A stretch of DNA of 64,000 nucleotides from Alphaproteobacteria bacterium (GTDB taxonomy: Bacteria > Pseudomonadota > Alphaproteobacteria > Rhodospirillales > Rhodospirillaceae), in assembly GCA_003246625.1 (NCBI GenBank), contig QJZR01000010.1, forward strand, positions 124,001-188,000, read 5' to 3'. Below, one piece after another: positions 1 to 6,464 of the stretch. The notes under the pieces were generated by a model. It was given only the letters and a program-made list of their open reading frames with translations. It had not been told where the DNA came from and ran no database searches. The first letter of the stretch is position 1, and each line of letters begins with the position of its first letter. Both the position numbers and the translations under genes were made by a program.

Positions 1-178
1 GTTCGGTTTCTTCGCCGTCGCCGCCCGGCTCGTCGGCGCCCAGCATCGCCTCCCACTCGGCGGCGGCGCCGCCGTCCTTGGCGGCCTCGGCGGGCTTGTC
101 GTCGGCCATCGCCTCCCATTCCGCCATCAGGGCGTTCTCGTCATCGGCGCTGCGCGGCTTGTCCTCGCCCGGGGTCAT
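1..178 (-). CDS. fliM: Flagellar motor switch protein FliM, N-terminal fragment (runs off the window)
   Basis: Only the first 59 codons are inside the window. On the minus strand an ATG at 178, preceded by a purine-rich GAAAGGGCAGG, opens a very acidic, Ala-rich N-terminus. A short motif, AEWEAM, occurs twice (about residues 20 and 44). Acidic AEWEAM-type leaders before the CheY-binding segment are what I recall for alphaproteobacterial FliM. The gene starts 37 nt after fliL, the usual fliL-fliM order. The CheY-binding LNQxEIDxLL segment is not reached before the window ends, so the identity rests on gene order and the leader. FliM is the C-ring protein that binds CheY-P and FliG. Another acidic C-ring protein such as FliN is possible but less likely, because fliN is present at 57544. 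Confidence 0.68.
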   Translation of the reverse strand, partial: MTPGEDKPRSADDENALMAEWEAMADDKPAEAAKDGGAAAEWEAMLGADEPGGDGEETE

Positions 179-215
179 GGCCCGACCTGCCCTTTCGTCT
201 CGGCGTCAAACGCGC

Positions 216-749
216 CTATTGCACCAGCACGTCCTGGAACAGGACGTCGTTAATCTTGGCCGGGGCCGCGACGCGGTTGACCCGCATCATCAGCTCCTCG
301 CGCAGGCGGTACATCCCCGCCGCGCCTTGCAAATCCTCGACCCGAAGCTCCCGCAGGTAGACCTGGAAGGCGTCGACGATGCGCGGCAGCATCGCCTCGA
401 TCTTCGGGGTATCGACGGCGGAGGACAGTTCCAGACGCACCTTGATCTTCATGTGCGCCGGACGCCGACCCTGCCCGGGGCTGAGGTTGACCAGCATCTC
501 CGGCAGTTCATAGAACACCGGCGGCGCGGTCACCCCCTTCTCCTTGGGGGCCTCGGCCTCCTTCTTGCCGCCGCCCAGCATCGCCACCACCGGATCGGCG
601 AGCCCGGTGAAATAGGCCCCCGCCGCGGCGCCGACGATCAGCAGCAGCGGCAGGACCACCAGCAGAATCAGCTTTTTCTTTCCGCCGGAGGACTTGTCCG
701 TTTCGGGCGAGCCGCCATCCGCGGCATCGTCGTCATAGTCTTCGGCCAT
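216..749 (-). CDS. fliL: Flagellar basal body-associated protein FliL
   Basis: FliL is an inner-membrane protein that surrounds the stator and supports motor torque. The 177-residue product has a short acidic cytoplasmic N-terminus, a Lys-rich stop (GGKKK), one transmembrane helix (LILLVVLPLLLIVGAAAGAY, about residues 27-46) and a periplasmic domain with the FliL motif FYELPEMLVNL. The ORF track begins 40 codons earlier. I chose the ATG at 749 (MAEDYDDD) because this gives the usual FliL length and topology, while the upstream extension is basic and unlike FliL. It is followed closely by fliM. The 336-bp region upstream is shared with the divergent flgF operon. Confidence 0.93.
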   Translation of the reverse strand: MAEDYDDDAADGGSPETDKSSGGKKKLILLVVLPLLLIVGAAAGAYFTGLADPVVAMLGGGKKEAEAPKEKGVTAPPVFYELPEMLVNLSPGQGRRPAHMKIKVRLELSSAVDTPKIEAMLPRIVDAFQVYLRELRVEDLQGAAGMYRLREELMMRVNRVAAPAKINDVLFQDVLVQ

Positions 750-893
750 CGCCGTTTCCACCCGCTGATGCTTCCGGTCTTCTCCGCGTCCGAGGCGCAC
801 GCGGAGCGCATCCTTACGGTAGCCGGAATTGTTTAAAAAGACGTTGAAAGATACCACGCCCGCGCGCAAGCGGAACCCCGCGCCGCGTCCTCC

Positions 894-908
894 CGGCGAT
901 TTTTGCCG
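894..908. promoter_or_regulatory. Putative FlbD (ftr-like) operator upstream of flgF
   Basis: The sequence CGGCGATTTTTGCCG is a near-perfect inverted repeat (CGGCRA-N3-TTGCCG). It ends 88 bp before the -24 element of the flgF sigma-54 promoter, a typical enhancer distance for an NtrC-family activator. The same 15-mer pattern recurs at 6247, 43006 and 61575. FlbD, encoded at 55352, is the obvious candidate protein, but binding is inferred. Confidence 0.55.
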
Positions 909-995
909 CCCCGACCCGGCAGCAATGCGCTTTCCGCCCCGGAAACGCCCGCCGGAAAACCGATATCACCTTTATAAATCATACAGATAACCTGT

Positions 996-1011
996 TGGCA
1001 CAGGGGGTGCA
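996..1011 (+). promoter_or_regulatory. Sigma-54 (RpoN) promoter of the flgF-flgG-flgA-flgH operon
   Basis: TGGCACAGGGGGTGCA matches the -24/-12 consensus TGGCACG-N4-TTGCW closely. The GG and GC dinucleotides are correctly spaced and most other positions agree. It lies 75 bp upstream of the flgF ATG. Rod and hook operons under sigma-54 with FlbD are the rule in Caulobacter-type flagellar hierarchies. Confidence 0.85.
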
Positions 1012-1085
1012 TATGGAACGGCAAGAAACCCGAGCCGCCGCTTGAACGGCAGGCCGGAAACGACAAGACAAAGACGGGAACGATC

Positions 1086-1829
1086 ATGGAAAACGCCGGG
1101 TACATCGCGCTGAGCCGCCAGACCGCCCTATGGCGGCAGATGGACCAGATCGCCAACAACATGGCGAACGTCAACACCCCCGGATTCAAGGGGGAGAAGG
1201 TGCTCTTCACCGATTATCTGGCGAAGGTGCGCACCGACCGTTCGCTGTTCCGCGACACCATCGCCTACACCGAGGACTTCGGCATGGCCCGCGACCTCAC
1301 CGAGGGCGCGATGGAGACCACCGGCAACCCCTTCGACGTGGCGATCAAGGGCGACGGCTACTTCGCCGTGGAGGCGGAGAACGGCAACCGCTACTACACC
1401 CGCAACGGCCATTTCAAGCTGAACGCGGACGGCCAGATCACCACCACCTCGGGCGAGCTTCTGCTCTCCGACAACGACCAGCCGATCATCCTGGCCCCCA
1501 CCGAAAGCGAGATCACCATCGCCCGCGACGGCAGCATCTCCACCGAGAACGGCCCGATCGGCCGTCTGCGCCTGGTCGGCTTCGACGATCAGCGCGCCCT
1601 GAAGAAGGTGTCGAACGGCCTTTACGACGCGGGCGAGCAGACGCCGACGGCGGTCGCCAACCCCCACGTGGTGCAGGGAATGCTGGAAGGCTCCAACGTC
1701 AACCCGATCAACGAAATCACCCAGATGATCTCGGTGCAGCGGTCCTACGAGACGGCGCAGAAGATGATCGAAACCGAAAACGACCGGCAGCGCCAGGCGA
1801 TCGACGCCTTCGCCAAGCAGTTCAGCTGA
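1086..1829 (+). CDS. flgF: Flagellar proximal rod protein FlgF
   Basis: FlgF forms part of the proximal rod in the periplasm. The 247-residue protein carries the N-terminal rod/hook signature (IANNMANVNTPGFKGE), the central FlgE/F/G-like domain motif (GDGYFAVE... YTRNGHFKLNADG) and the C-terminal amphipathic helix (SNVNPINEITQMISVQRSYE). Length and motifs are normal for the family. It is the first gene behind the sigma-54 promoter at 996 and lies 25 nt before flgG, as in most flg operons. It is exported through the flagellar type III apparatus, so no signal peptide is expected and none is present. Confidence 0.97.
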   Translation: MENAGYIALSRQTALWRQMDQIANNMANVNTPGFKGEKVLFTDYLAKVRTDRSLFRDTIAYTEDFGMARDLTEGAMETTGNPFDVAIKGDGYFAVEAENGNRYYTRNGHFKLNADGQITTTSGELLLSDNDQPIILAPTESEITIARDGSISTENGPIGRLRLVGFDDQRALKKVSNGLYDAGEQTPTAVANPHVVQGMLEGSNVNPINEITQMISVQRSYETAQKMIETENDRQRQAIDAFAKQFS

Positions 1830-1854
1830 CCCCGGCTAGGAAAGGAAGACCACC

Positions 1855-2640
1855 ATGCGCTCCTTGAGCATTGCGGCGACCGGGATGCAGGCCCAGCAGA
1901 CCAACGTCGAGGTGATTTCGAACAACATCGCCAACATGAACACCACGGCGTACAGCCGCCGCCGGGCCGAGTTCAACGACCTGCTCTATCAGAACCTGCG
2001 CCGCCAGGGCGCGGCGACCTCGGACGCGGGCACGGTGGTTCCGGCGGGGGTGCAGTTGGGCCTGGGCGTGCGCACCGCGGCGGTCTACCGCATCACCGAA
2101 CAGGGCAGCCTGACCAACACCGACAACACCCTCGACCTCGCCATCGAGGGCAAGGGCTACTTCCAGATCACCCTGCCCTCGGGCGAGACCGCCTACACCC
2201 GCGCCGGTTCGTTCCAGCTGTCCTCCACCGGGCAGATGGTCACCAACGACGGCTACACGGTGCAGCCGGGCATCACCATTCCGAACAACGCCACCTCGGT
2301 CACCGTCAACGCCTCGGGCGAGGTGTGGGTGAAGATCGACGGCCAGACCACCCAGACCAACGTCGGCGCCCTGCAGATCGCCACCTTCATCAACGAGGCG
2401 GGGATGGAGGCGATCGGCGACAACCTCTACATGGAAACCACCGCCTCGGGCACGCCGACCACCGGCACGCCGGACTCCACGGGTTTCGGCTCGATCCTGC
2501 AGGGGTACCTGGAAACCTCGAACGTCAACGTGGTCACCGAGATCACCGACCTGATCAGCGCGCAACGCGCCTATGAAATGAACTCCAAGGTGATCCAGAC
2601 CTCGGACGAGATGCTCAACACCGTCACCTCGATGAAGTGA
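1855..2640 (+). CDS. flgG: Flagellar distal rod protein FlgG
   Basis: FlgG builds the distal rod that crosses the P and L rings. The 261-residue product has the N-terminal motif SNNIANMNTTAYSRRRAEF, the central GKGYFQITLPSG segment with YTRAGSFQLSSTGQ, and the C-terminal helix ending in DLISAQRAYEMNSK. The start is supported by AGGAAAGGAAG just upstream. It is about the usual 262 residues. Its neighbours flgF and flgA-flgH give the canonical rod/ring operon order. Confidence 0.98.
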   Translation: MRSLSIAATGMQAQQTNVEVISNNIANMNTTAYSRRRAEFNDLLYQNLRRQGAATSDAGTVVPAGVQLGLGVRTAAVYRITEQGSLTNTDNTLDLAIEGKGYFQITLPSGETAYTRAGSFQLSSTGQMVTNDGYTVQPGITIPNNATSVTVNASGEVWVKIDGQTTQTNVGALQIATFINEAGMEAIGDNLYMETTASGTPTTGTPDSTGFGSILQGYLETSNVNVVTEITDLISAQRAYEMNSKVIQTSDEMLNTVTSMK

Positions 2641-2668
2641 TCGGGAAAACGGCGTGAGGAGGTTCGCG

Positions 2669-3682
2669 ATGAAACGCATGGCATGGATACTGGGAACCCT
2701 GGCCGCCCTGGGCGCCGCCCTGCCGCCCGCGGCGGGCACGGCGCTGGCCGCCGGAACCGTGGAGGTCTCCCCCTCCCGCGCCGAGGCGTTCAACACCCTC
2801 AACCCGGTGATTCCGGTGCGCGGCGCGGTGGTCAAGGTCAGCGACATCTTCACCGGCCCGATTCCGCGCGGCGACCGCGCGGTGCTGGCCGCCCCCGCCC
2901 CCGGCGAGCGGAGCGTCCTCGACGCCGACCTGTTGCTGCGCATCGCGCGGGCCTATGGCCTGGACTGGAAGCCCGCCTCGCGCGAGATCAAGGCGGTGGT
3001 GAAGCGGGAAAGCCGCACCCTCAGCCAATCCGAGATCATCGCCGAGGTGCGCGCCGCCCTGGAAGCCGAGGGCGCGCCCCAATCGGCCGAAATCGTGCCG
3101 TCGTCGTCGTCGCTGTCCATCTCCCTGCCGGCCGACGCGGTTCCCACCGTCGACGTCGGCCAAGTGTCCTACGACCCGCGGACGAAGCGTTTCTCGACGG
3201 TGGTCGACATCACCGCGGCCGAGGACGGCCGCGTCGTCTTCACCCGGCAGATGACGGTGGGCGGACGCATCTATCCCACCGAGCCGGTGCTGGTGCTGAC
3301 CGCCTCGCTCAACCGCGGCGACATCATCCGGCCGGAACACGTGACCGTCGCCAACCTGCGCGCCGACACGGTGCGCGAAGGCGCCATCACCGATGCCTTC
3401 GCCCTGGTCGGCAAACAGGCCCGCCGCGCCATCCGCGAGGGCGAACCGATCCGCGCCAACCAGGTCCAGACGCCGGTCCTGGTGCGTCGCGGCGACGAGG
3501 TGGTGGTCTTCTACGCCCTGAAGACGATGAACCTGACCGCCAAGGGCAAGGCCCTGGACGCGGGCGGACAGGGCGAACACATCCGCGTCCTCAACCCGAA
3601 AAGCAACCGCATCCTGACGGCGAAGGTCGTCCAGGCCAATCAGGTGGTGGTCGATACCGCCACCCAGACGGCCCAGCGCTGA
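2669..3682 (+). CDS. flgA: P-ring assembly chaperone FlgA
   Basis: FlgA is the periplasmic chaperone needed for polymerisation of the FlgI P ring. The ORF track starts at a GTG (2654), but that GTG lies inside the GAGGAGG ribosome-binding site. The ATG at 2669 is the better start and gives 337 residues. The N-terminus is a Sec signal peptide (MAWILGTLAALGAALPPAAG..., probable cleavage near ALAA-G). The C-terminal third is a SAF-like FlgA domain (VLTASLNRGDIIRPEHVTVA, AIREGEPIRANQV). It is longer than enteric FlgA, with an extra alphaproteobacterial N-terminal region. It sits between flgG and flgH. Confidence 0.95.
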   Translation: MKRMAWILGTLAALGAALPPAAGTALAAGTVEVSPSRAEAFNTLNPVIPVRGAVVKVSDIFTGPIPRGDRAVLAAPAPGERSVLDADLLLRIARAYGLDWKPASREIKAVVKRESRTLSQSEIIAEVRAALEAEGAPQSAEIVPSSSSLSISLPADAVPTVDVGQVSYDPRTKRFSTVVDITAAEDGRVVFTRQMTVGGRIYPTEPVLVLTASLNRGDIIRPEHVTVANLRADTVREGAITDAFALVGKQARRAIREGEPIRANQVQTPVLVRRGDEVVVFYALKTMNLTAKGKALDAGGQGEHIRVLNPKSNRILTAKVVQANQVVVDTATQTAQR

Positions 3683-3698
3683 GGGAGGGAAGGCGACG

Positions 3699-4472
3699 AT
3701 GAGCACCCACGCGAAACGACCCGATCCGGCCCTGCGCCTTGCCGCGCTGACCCTGGCAGGGCTGCTCCTCACCGGTTGCAACGCCCTGACCCGCCTGTCC
3801 GAGCTGGGCGAGGAACCGAAGCTGAGCGAAATCTCCAACCCCACCGAGAAGGCGGGCTATCGGCCGGTGACGATGCCGATGCCGGACACCGAAACCCCGC
3901 GCCCGATGGCCAATTCCCTGTGGCGGCCCGGCGCCCGCGCCTTCTTCAAGGACCAGCGCGCCGCCAAGGTCGGCGACATCCTGACGGTGTCGGTCTCCAT
4001 CGCCGACAGCGCGTCGCTGTCCAACACCTCGAAGCAGAATCGCGGCGGCGACGGCGAAAGCATGGGGATCACCAGCCTGCTCGGCCTGGAAAACAGCATC
4101 AACAAGGTGCTGCCGAACACGGTGGACCCGACCACCATGGTCTCGGGCGTCACCAGTTCGCGCGACCACACCGGCACCGGCTCGATCGCCCGGACCGAGA
4201 CGATCAAGATTTCGGTCGCCGCGGTGGTGGTGCAGGTGCTGCCCAACGGCAACCTGGTGATCGCCGGCAGCCAAGAGGTCCGCGTCAACTACGAATTGCG
4301 GCAGTTGCAGGTTTCGGGCGTGATCCGGCGCGAGGACATCAGTTCCACCAACACCGTCGCTTCCAGCGCCATCGCCGAACTGCGCGTCGCCTATGGCGGG
4401 CGCGGCACCATCAGCGACATGCAGACGCCGCGTTACGGCTCGCAGCTCCTGGACGTCATCCTGCCCTTCTAA
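3699..4472 (+). CDS. flgH: Flagellar L-ring lipoprotein FlgH
   Basis: FlgH forms the outer-membrane L ring. The 257-residue precursor has a lipoprotein signal peptide with lipobox LLTGC (lipidated Cys about residue 27). The FlgH core follows, including SLWRPGARAFFKDQRAAKVG and ILTVSVSIADSASLSNTS, then VVVQVLPNGNLVIAGSQEVRVN and the C-terminal VIRREDISSTNTVASSAIAE. A strong GGGAGGGAAGG ribosome-binding site precedes the ATG. It is the last gene of the flgF-G-A-H operon, with a strong hairpin terminator 36 nt downstream. Confidence 0.98.
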   Translation: MSTHAKRPDPALRLAALTLAGLLLTGCNALTRLSELGEEPKLSEISNPTEKAGYRPVTMPMPDTETPRPMANSLWRPGARAFFKDQRAAKVGDILTVSVSIADSASLSNTSKQNRGGDGESMGITSLLGLENSINKVLPNTVDPTTMVSGVTSSRDHTGTGSIARTETIKISVAAVVVQVLPNGNLVIAGSQEVRVNYELRQLQVSGVIRREDISSTNTVASSAIAELRVAYGGRGTISDMQTPRYGSQLLDVILPF

Positions 4473-4507
4473 GTCTTTCGTTTCCGCGGCGTTTTCCCGT
4501 CTGCCGC

Positions 4508-4538
4508 AAGGGTCCGGCCTCTGGCCGGACCCTTTTTT
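4508..4538 (+). terminator. Rho-independent terminator after flgH
   Basis: AAGGGTCCGGCC, a TCT loop and GGCCGGACCC form a perfect GC-rich stem followed by six T residues. It closes the flgF-G-A-H operon and separates it from the flaF-like gene. Confidence 0.92.
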
Positions 4539-4705
4539 CATTCGCCGAAAACCCGGGTGCGTTGATGACTTGGTAAGGATTCCGGGTTAAACCTTAAGTG
4601 GAGAGTTTATGCATCCCCTCGGCGCGCCCGAATGGCGTGAAGGGAACCGCATCGTGAACGGCCCGTCGGCGAAAAATGGCGGGCGCACTCATGGGAGACA
4701 GCCGA
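4539..4705. other. Leader region of the flaF-like gene
   Basis: The 167-bp region between the flgH terminator and the flaF-like gene contains an AT-richer patch (gggttaaaccttaag, about 4584-4598) and, near the gene, CGGCGAAAAATGGCG (4667-4681), a poor relative of the FlbD-type palindrome. No sigma-54 promoter is visible. A small upstream ATG (4609) opens a reading frame with no family features. Confidence 0.4.
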
Positions 4706-5059
4706 ATGACCACCGAGAACAAAACGTTGTCCAGCTTCGAGGAAGACGCGTTCGCCCTGACCCGCGCGGCGGTGGACCTCTCCCAGGCGCTGGAAAATGG
4801 CGACCAGACGGCGTTGGCCGCCGCCCTGGACGAGAACCTGAACCTGTGGACGGCGATCAAGACCCTGGTCGCGCGCACCGACTGCAAGCTGCCGGAGGAC
4901 ATCCGCACCAACCTGACCCGACTGTCCGAATACACCGCCAAGGTGACCTTCGACCTGTCGAAGCAGCGGCAGACGGAAAAGATCGAGGTTCTGATCAACA
5001 CCAACCTGCAAATCGCCGAGGGCCTTCTGGAAGGCGCCGCCAAGTCGGCGAAGCAGTAA
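4706..5059 (+). CDS. FlaF-like protein (flagellin regulator paralogue)
   Basis: The 117-residue protein resembles FlaF, a small helical protein that works with FlbT on flagellin mRNA and secretion. It shares with the flaF product at 16287 the order ALTRAAVDLSQALENGD... LNLWTAIKTLVA...KLPEDIRTNLTRLSEYTAK... IEVLINTNLQIAEGL, matching LLWTII.. KLPPEIKANIMSLSIFVDKQTAK.. LETLININRNLAAGL. The ATG at 4706 follows a GGGAGAC box; the ORF-track start at 4676 adds ten residues without a ribosome-binding site. It stands alone between two terminators, away from flbT and fliC. Whether it serves flagellin, a second flagellin elsewhere or a hook protein cannot be told from sequence. Confidence 0.72.
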   Translation: MTTENKTLSSFEEDAFALTRAAVDLSQALENGDQTALAAALDENLNLWTAIKTLVARTDCKLPEDIRTNLTRLSEYTAKVTFDLSKQRQTEKIEVLINTNLQIAEGLLEGAAKSAKQ

Positions 5060-5085
5060 CCCTCGCGACGGCGCCCCGCCAAACG

Positions 5086-5115
5086 AAAACCCCCGCCGAA
5101 TTCGGCGGGGGTTTT
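5086..5115. terminator. Bidirectional terminator between flaF-like gene and dksA
   Basis: A 30-bp perfect palindrome with A4 at one side and T4 at the other (AAAACCCCCGCCGAATTCGG...) lies between two convergent genes, so it can stop transcription from both directions. Confidence 0.92.
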
Positions 5116-5138
5116 CGCATTCCGGAAGCGGCCCGGAA

Positions 5139-5555
5139 TCATTCGTCGCGGTGGGTACGCTCCAGCCGCTCGTGACGCTCCTGCGCCTCCAGCGACAAGG
5201 TGGCGATGGGGCGGGCCTCCAGACGGCGGATGCCGATCGGCTCGTTGGTTTCCTGGCAATAACCGTAGGTCCCGGTTTCGACCCGTTGCAGGGCCTCGTC
5301 GATCTTGGCGATCAGCTTGCGGGCCCGGTCGCGGGTGCGCAGTTCCAGCGCACGGTCGGTTTCCGACGAGGCGCGGTCGGCGATGTCCGCCTCGTTGACC
5401 GGACCTTCCTTGAGGTGGTCGAGGGTTTCCTCGGACTCGCGCAACAGGTCGGCCCGCCAGTCCAGAAGCTTACGGCGGAAGTACTCGACCATCCGCTCGT
5501 TCATGAATTCTTCGTCCTCGGACGGCCGATAATCCGGCGACAACACCACGGTCAT
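5139..5555 (-). CDS. dksA: DksA-type RNA polymerase-binding transcription factor (single-cysteine form)
   Basis: DksA enters the RNA polymerase secondary channel and, with ppGpp, controls stable RNA and amino-acid promoters. The 138-residue product has the coiled-coil pair (about residues 15-95), where helix-turn acidic residues are present (NEADIADRASSETDRALELR). The C-terminal globular motif is YGYCQETNEPIGIRRLEARP. Only the first of the four zinc-binding cysteines is kept (C-T-S-A in place of C-C-C-C), as in zinc-independent DksA forms such as Pseudomonas DksA2 and those of other alphaproteobacteria. The ATG at 5555 has a GGAGGATAAGG box; the longer ORF adds an unrelated 47-residue leader. 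Its place beside flagellar genes is probably incidental. Confidence 0.93.
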   Translation of the reverse strand: MTVVLSPDYRPSEDEEFMNERMVEYFRRKLLDWRADLLRESEETLDHLKEGPVNEADIADRASSETDRALELRTRDRARKLIAKIDEALQRVETGTYGYCQETNEPIGIRRLEARPIATLSLEAQERHERLERTHRDE

Positions 5556-5724
5556 ACCTGCCTTATCCTCCCCAGCTCGGACATGCCCCTTCCCGGGGCC
5601 CGGGCCGACGCCCAAAACTTCGCGGCTGGCAATATAGGGACGGACGGTCATCTGAGCAACAACTTCCGTATGGGGAAAAGCATCCGGAACGCGCATCCCA
5701 CCCGCGCGACCCGGCAGACGTGCG

Positions 5725-6162
5725 TCACATCCCCCGCCGCAGCTTGGCCAATTCGACCTCGGCGCGCAGTTCGATCTCGTCGAGAATGGCCGACAGACGG
5801 GGGTCGATTCCCTCTTCCCGCTTGCTGCGCACCATCCGCGCCAGGTCGGCCAGATCCTCTTTCGGCACCGCCCCCGCCAACAGGCCCAGGCGCACGCCGT
5901 CCAGCCGGTCCAGAATTTCCTCGCCGCGCCGCGCCTGACGCTCGCGCGATCGCGCGCCGCCGTCGGGGTCGACCATCTGGGTGGCGAGAATCGCCTCCAC
6001 CCCGCTCAGCGACACCGGACCGTCGACGGCGCCGACGTCGTCGGTCTCGCCGATCGCCCGGTCAAGGATGTCGGCGAAGCCCGCCGCGGCAACCTTGCCG
6101 CGCGTATCGGTCTTGCGGGTCCGCTGCGTCGCGGACGTCGAGCCGGTGGCACCGACCTTCAT
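5725..6162 (-). CDS. fliX: Flagellar assembly regulator FliX
   Basis: FliX is an alphaproteobacterial protein that couples completion of early basal-body assembly to the activity of the sigma-54 activator FlbD. The 145-residue protein has the expected pattern: a basic, Gly/Ser/Thr-rich start (MKVGATGSTSATQRTRKTD), a short FADILD segment and a helical C-terminal domain ending in DEIELRAEVELAKLRRGM. Divergent placement from flgI is the classic arrangement known from Caulobacter. The flbD gene is also in this window (55352), so both halves of the FliX/FlbD system are present. Confidence 0.88.
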   Translation of the reverse strand: MKVGATGSTSATQRTRKTDTRGKVAAAGFADILDRAIGETDDVGAVDGPVSLSGVEAILATQMVDPDGGARSRERQARRGEEILDRLDGVRLGLLAGAVPKEDLADLARMVRSKREEGIDPRLSAILDEIELRAEVELAKLRRGM

Positions 6163-6246
6163 ACGATGTTTTCCTTCCCGTATCCGCCCAGGCTGCCGCG
6201 CACCCCGGGCGGGGATATTCTATCGCCATCGGAGTCCCCGCTAAAT

Positions 6247-6261
6247 GGGCAATATTTGCCG
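6247..6261. promoter_or_regulatory. Putative FlbD (ftr-like) operator, flgI distal site
   Basis: GGGCAATATTTGCCG fits the recurring CGGCAA-N3-TTGCCG palindrome with one mismatch. It lies between fliX and flgI, 124 bp before the flgI -24 box, so it could also act on fliX. Confidence 0.5.
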
Positions 6262-6285
6262 CCCACGCAAGCCGGAAACGGCGGG

Positions 6286-6300
6286 CGGCAGTTCTTTCCC
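6286..6300. promoter_or_regulatory. Degenerate FlbD-type site, flgI proximal
   Basis: CGGCAGTTCTTTCCC has a good left half and a poor right half. Its interest is position: it ends 85 bp before the flgI -24 box, the same distance as the site at fliK and close to the 88 bp at flgF. Confidence 0.35.
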
Positions 6301-6384
6301 AGCACCTCGCGCTTTTTGCCGCCCGGCGGCCGGATTTTTCCGGAATTTTCCGGATTATGCGTTGCTTATCAAGCACATGACCTG

Positions 6385-6400
6385 TGGCACGGGTTTCGCA
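6385..6400 (+). promoter_or_regulatory. Sigma-54 (RpoN) promoter of the flgI-flgJ-flgN-flgK-flgL operon
   Basis: TGGCACGGGTTTCGCA matches the -24/-12 consensus TGGCACG-N4-TTGCW at all but one of the conserved positions. A start site about 12 nt beyond the -12 GC would place the mRNA 5' end near 6411. This rules out the GTG codons at 6384 and 6402 as flgI starts. Confidence 0.88.
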
Positions 6401-6408
6401 AGTGAATG

Positions 6409-6432
6409 CCGGGAAGGAGTCCCCCTTCCCGG
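6409..6432 (+). other. Stem-loop at the 5' end of the flgI leader
   Basis: CCGGGAAGG, a six-base AGTCCC loop and CCTTCCCGG form a perfect 9-bp stem. It falls at the transcription start expected for the sigma-54 promoter, so it may stabilise or gate the flgI mRNA. There is no T-run, so it is not a terminator. Confidence 0.55.
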
Positions 6433-6464
6433 ACTTTCGTGGTTTCAGCAATCGGGTTTCGACC

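Larger units (their letters stand above)
750..1085. promoter_or_regulatory. Divergent fliL / flgF intergenic region
   Basis: This 336-bp non-coding stretch separates the leftward fliL-fliM genes from the rightward flgF operon. It holds a good sigma-54 promoter facing flgF (996-1011), a 15-bp palindrome of the recurring CGGC(A/G)(A/G)-N3-TTGCCG type (894-908), and an AT-rich patch (tttataaatcatacag, about 971) just upstream of the -24 box. No convincing promoter for fliL could be assigned by eye. ORF 833..1210 on the minus strand crosses this region but looks spurious. Confidence 0.7.
6163..6464. promoter_or_regulatory. Divergent fliX / flgI intergenic region
   Basis: The 302-bp region carries a strong sigma-54 promoter facing flgI (6385-6400), one good FlbD-type palindrome (6247-6261), a second degenerate copy (6286-6300), a TTTTTGCCG half-site (about 6313-6321), and a 9-bp stem-loop at the predicted start of the flgI leader. 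The fliX promoter was not identified. Confidence 0.7.

Noticed and set aside
833-1210. 125-residue minus-strand ORF across the fliL/flgF intergenic region
   Set aside because: It overlaps the flgF start and the sigma-54 promoter and has no recognisable features or ribosome-binding site.
2654-2668. GTG start for flgA
   Set aside because: The GTG overlaps the GAGGAGG ribosome-binding site that serves the ATG at 2669.
4667-4681. FlbD-type site before the flaF-like gene
   Set aside because: CGGCGAAAAATGGCG has two mismatches in one half, lies too close to the gene and has no sigma-54 promoter beside it.
6384-6464. GTG start for flgI given in the ORF track
   Set aside because: The codon lies inside the sigma-54 promoter, upstream of the expected transcript start, and would bury the signal peptide behind a 27-residue leader.
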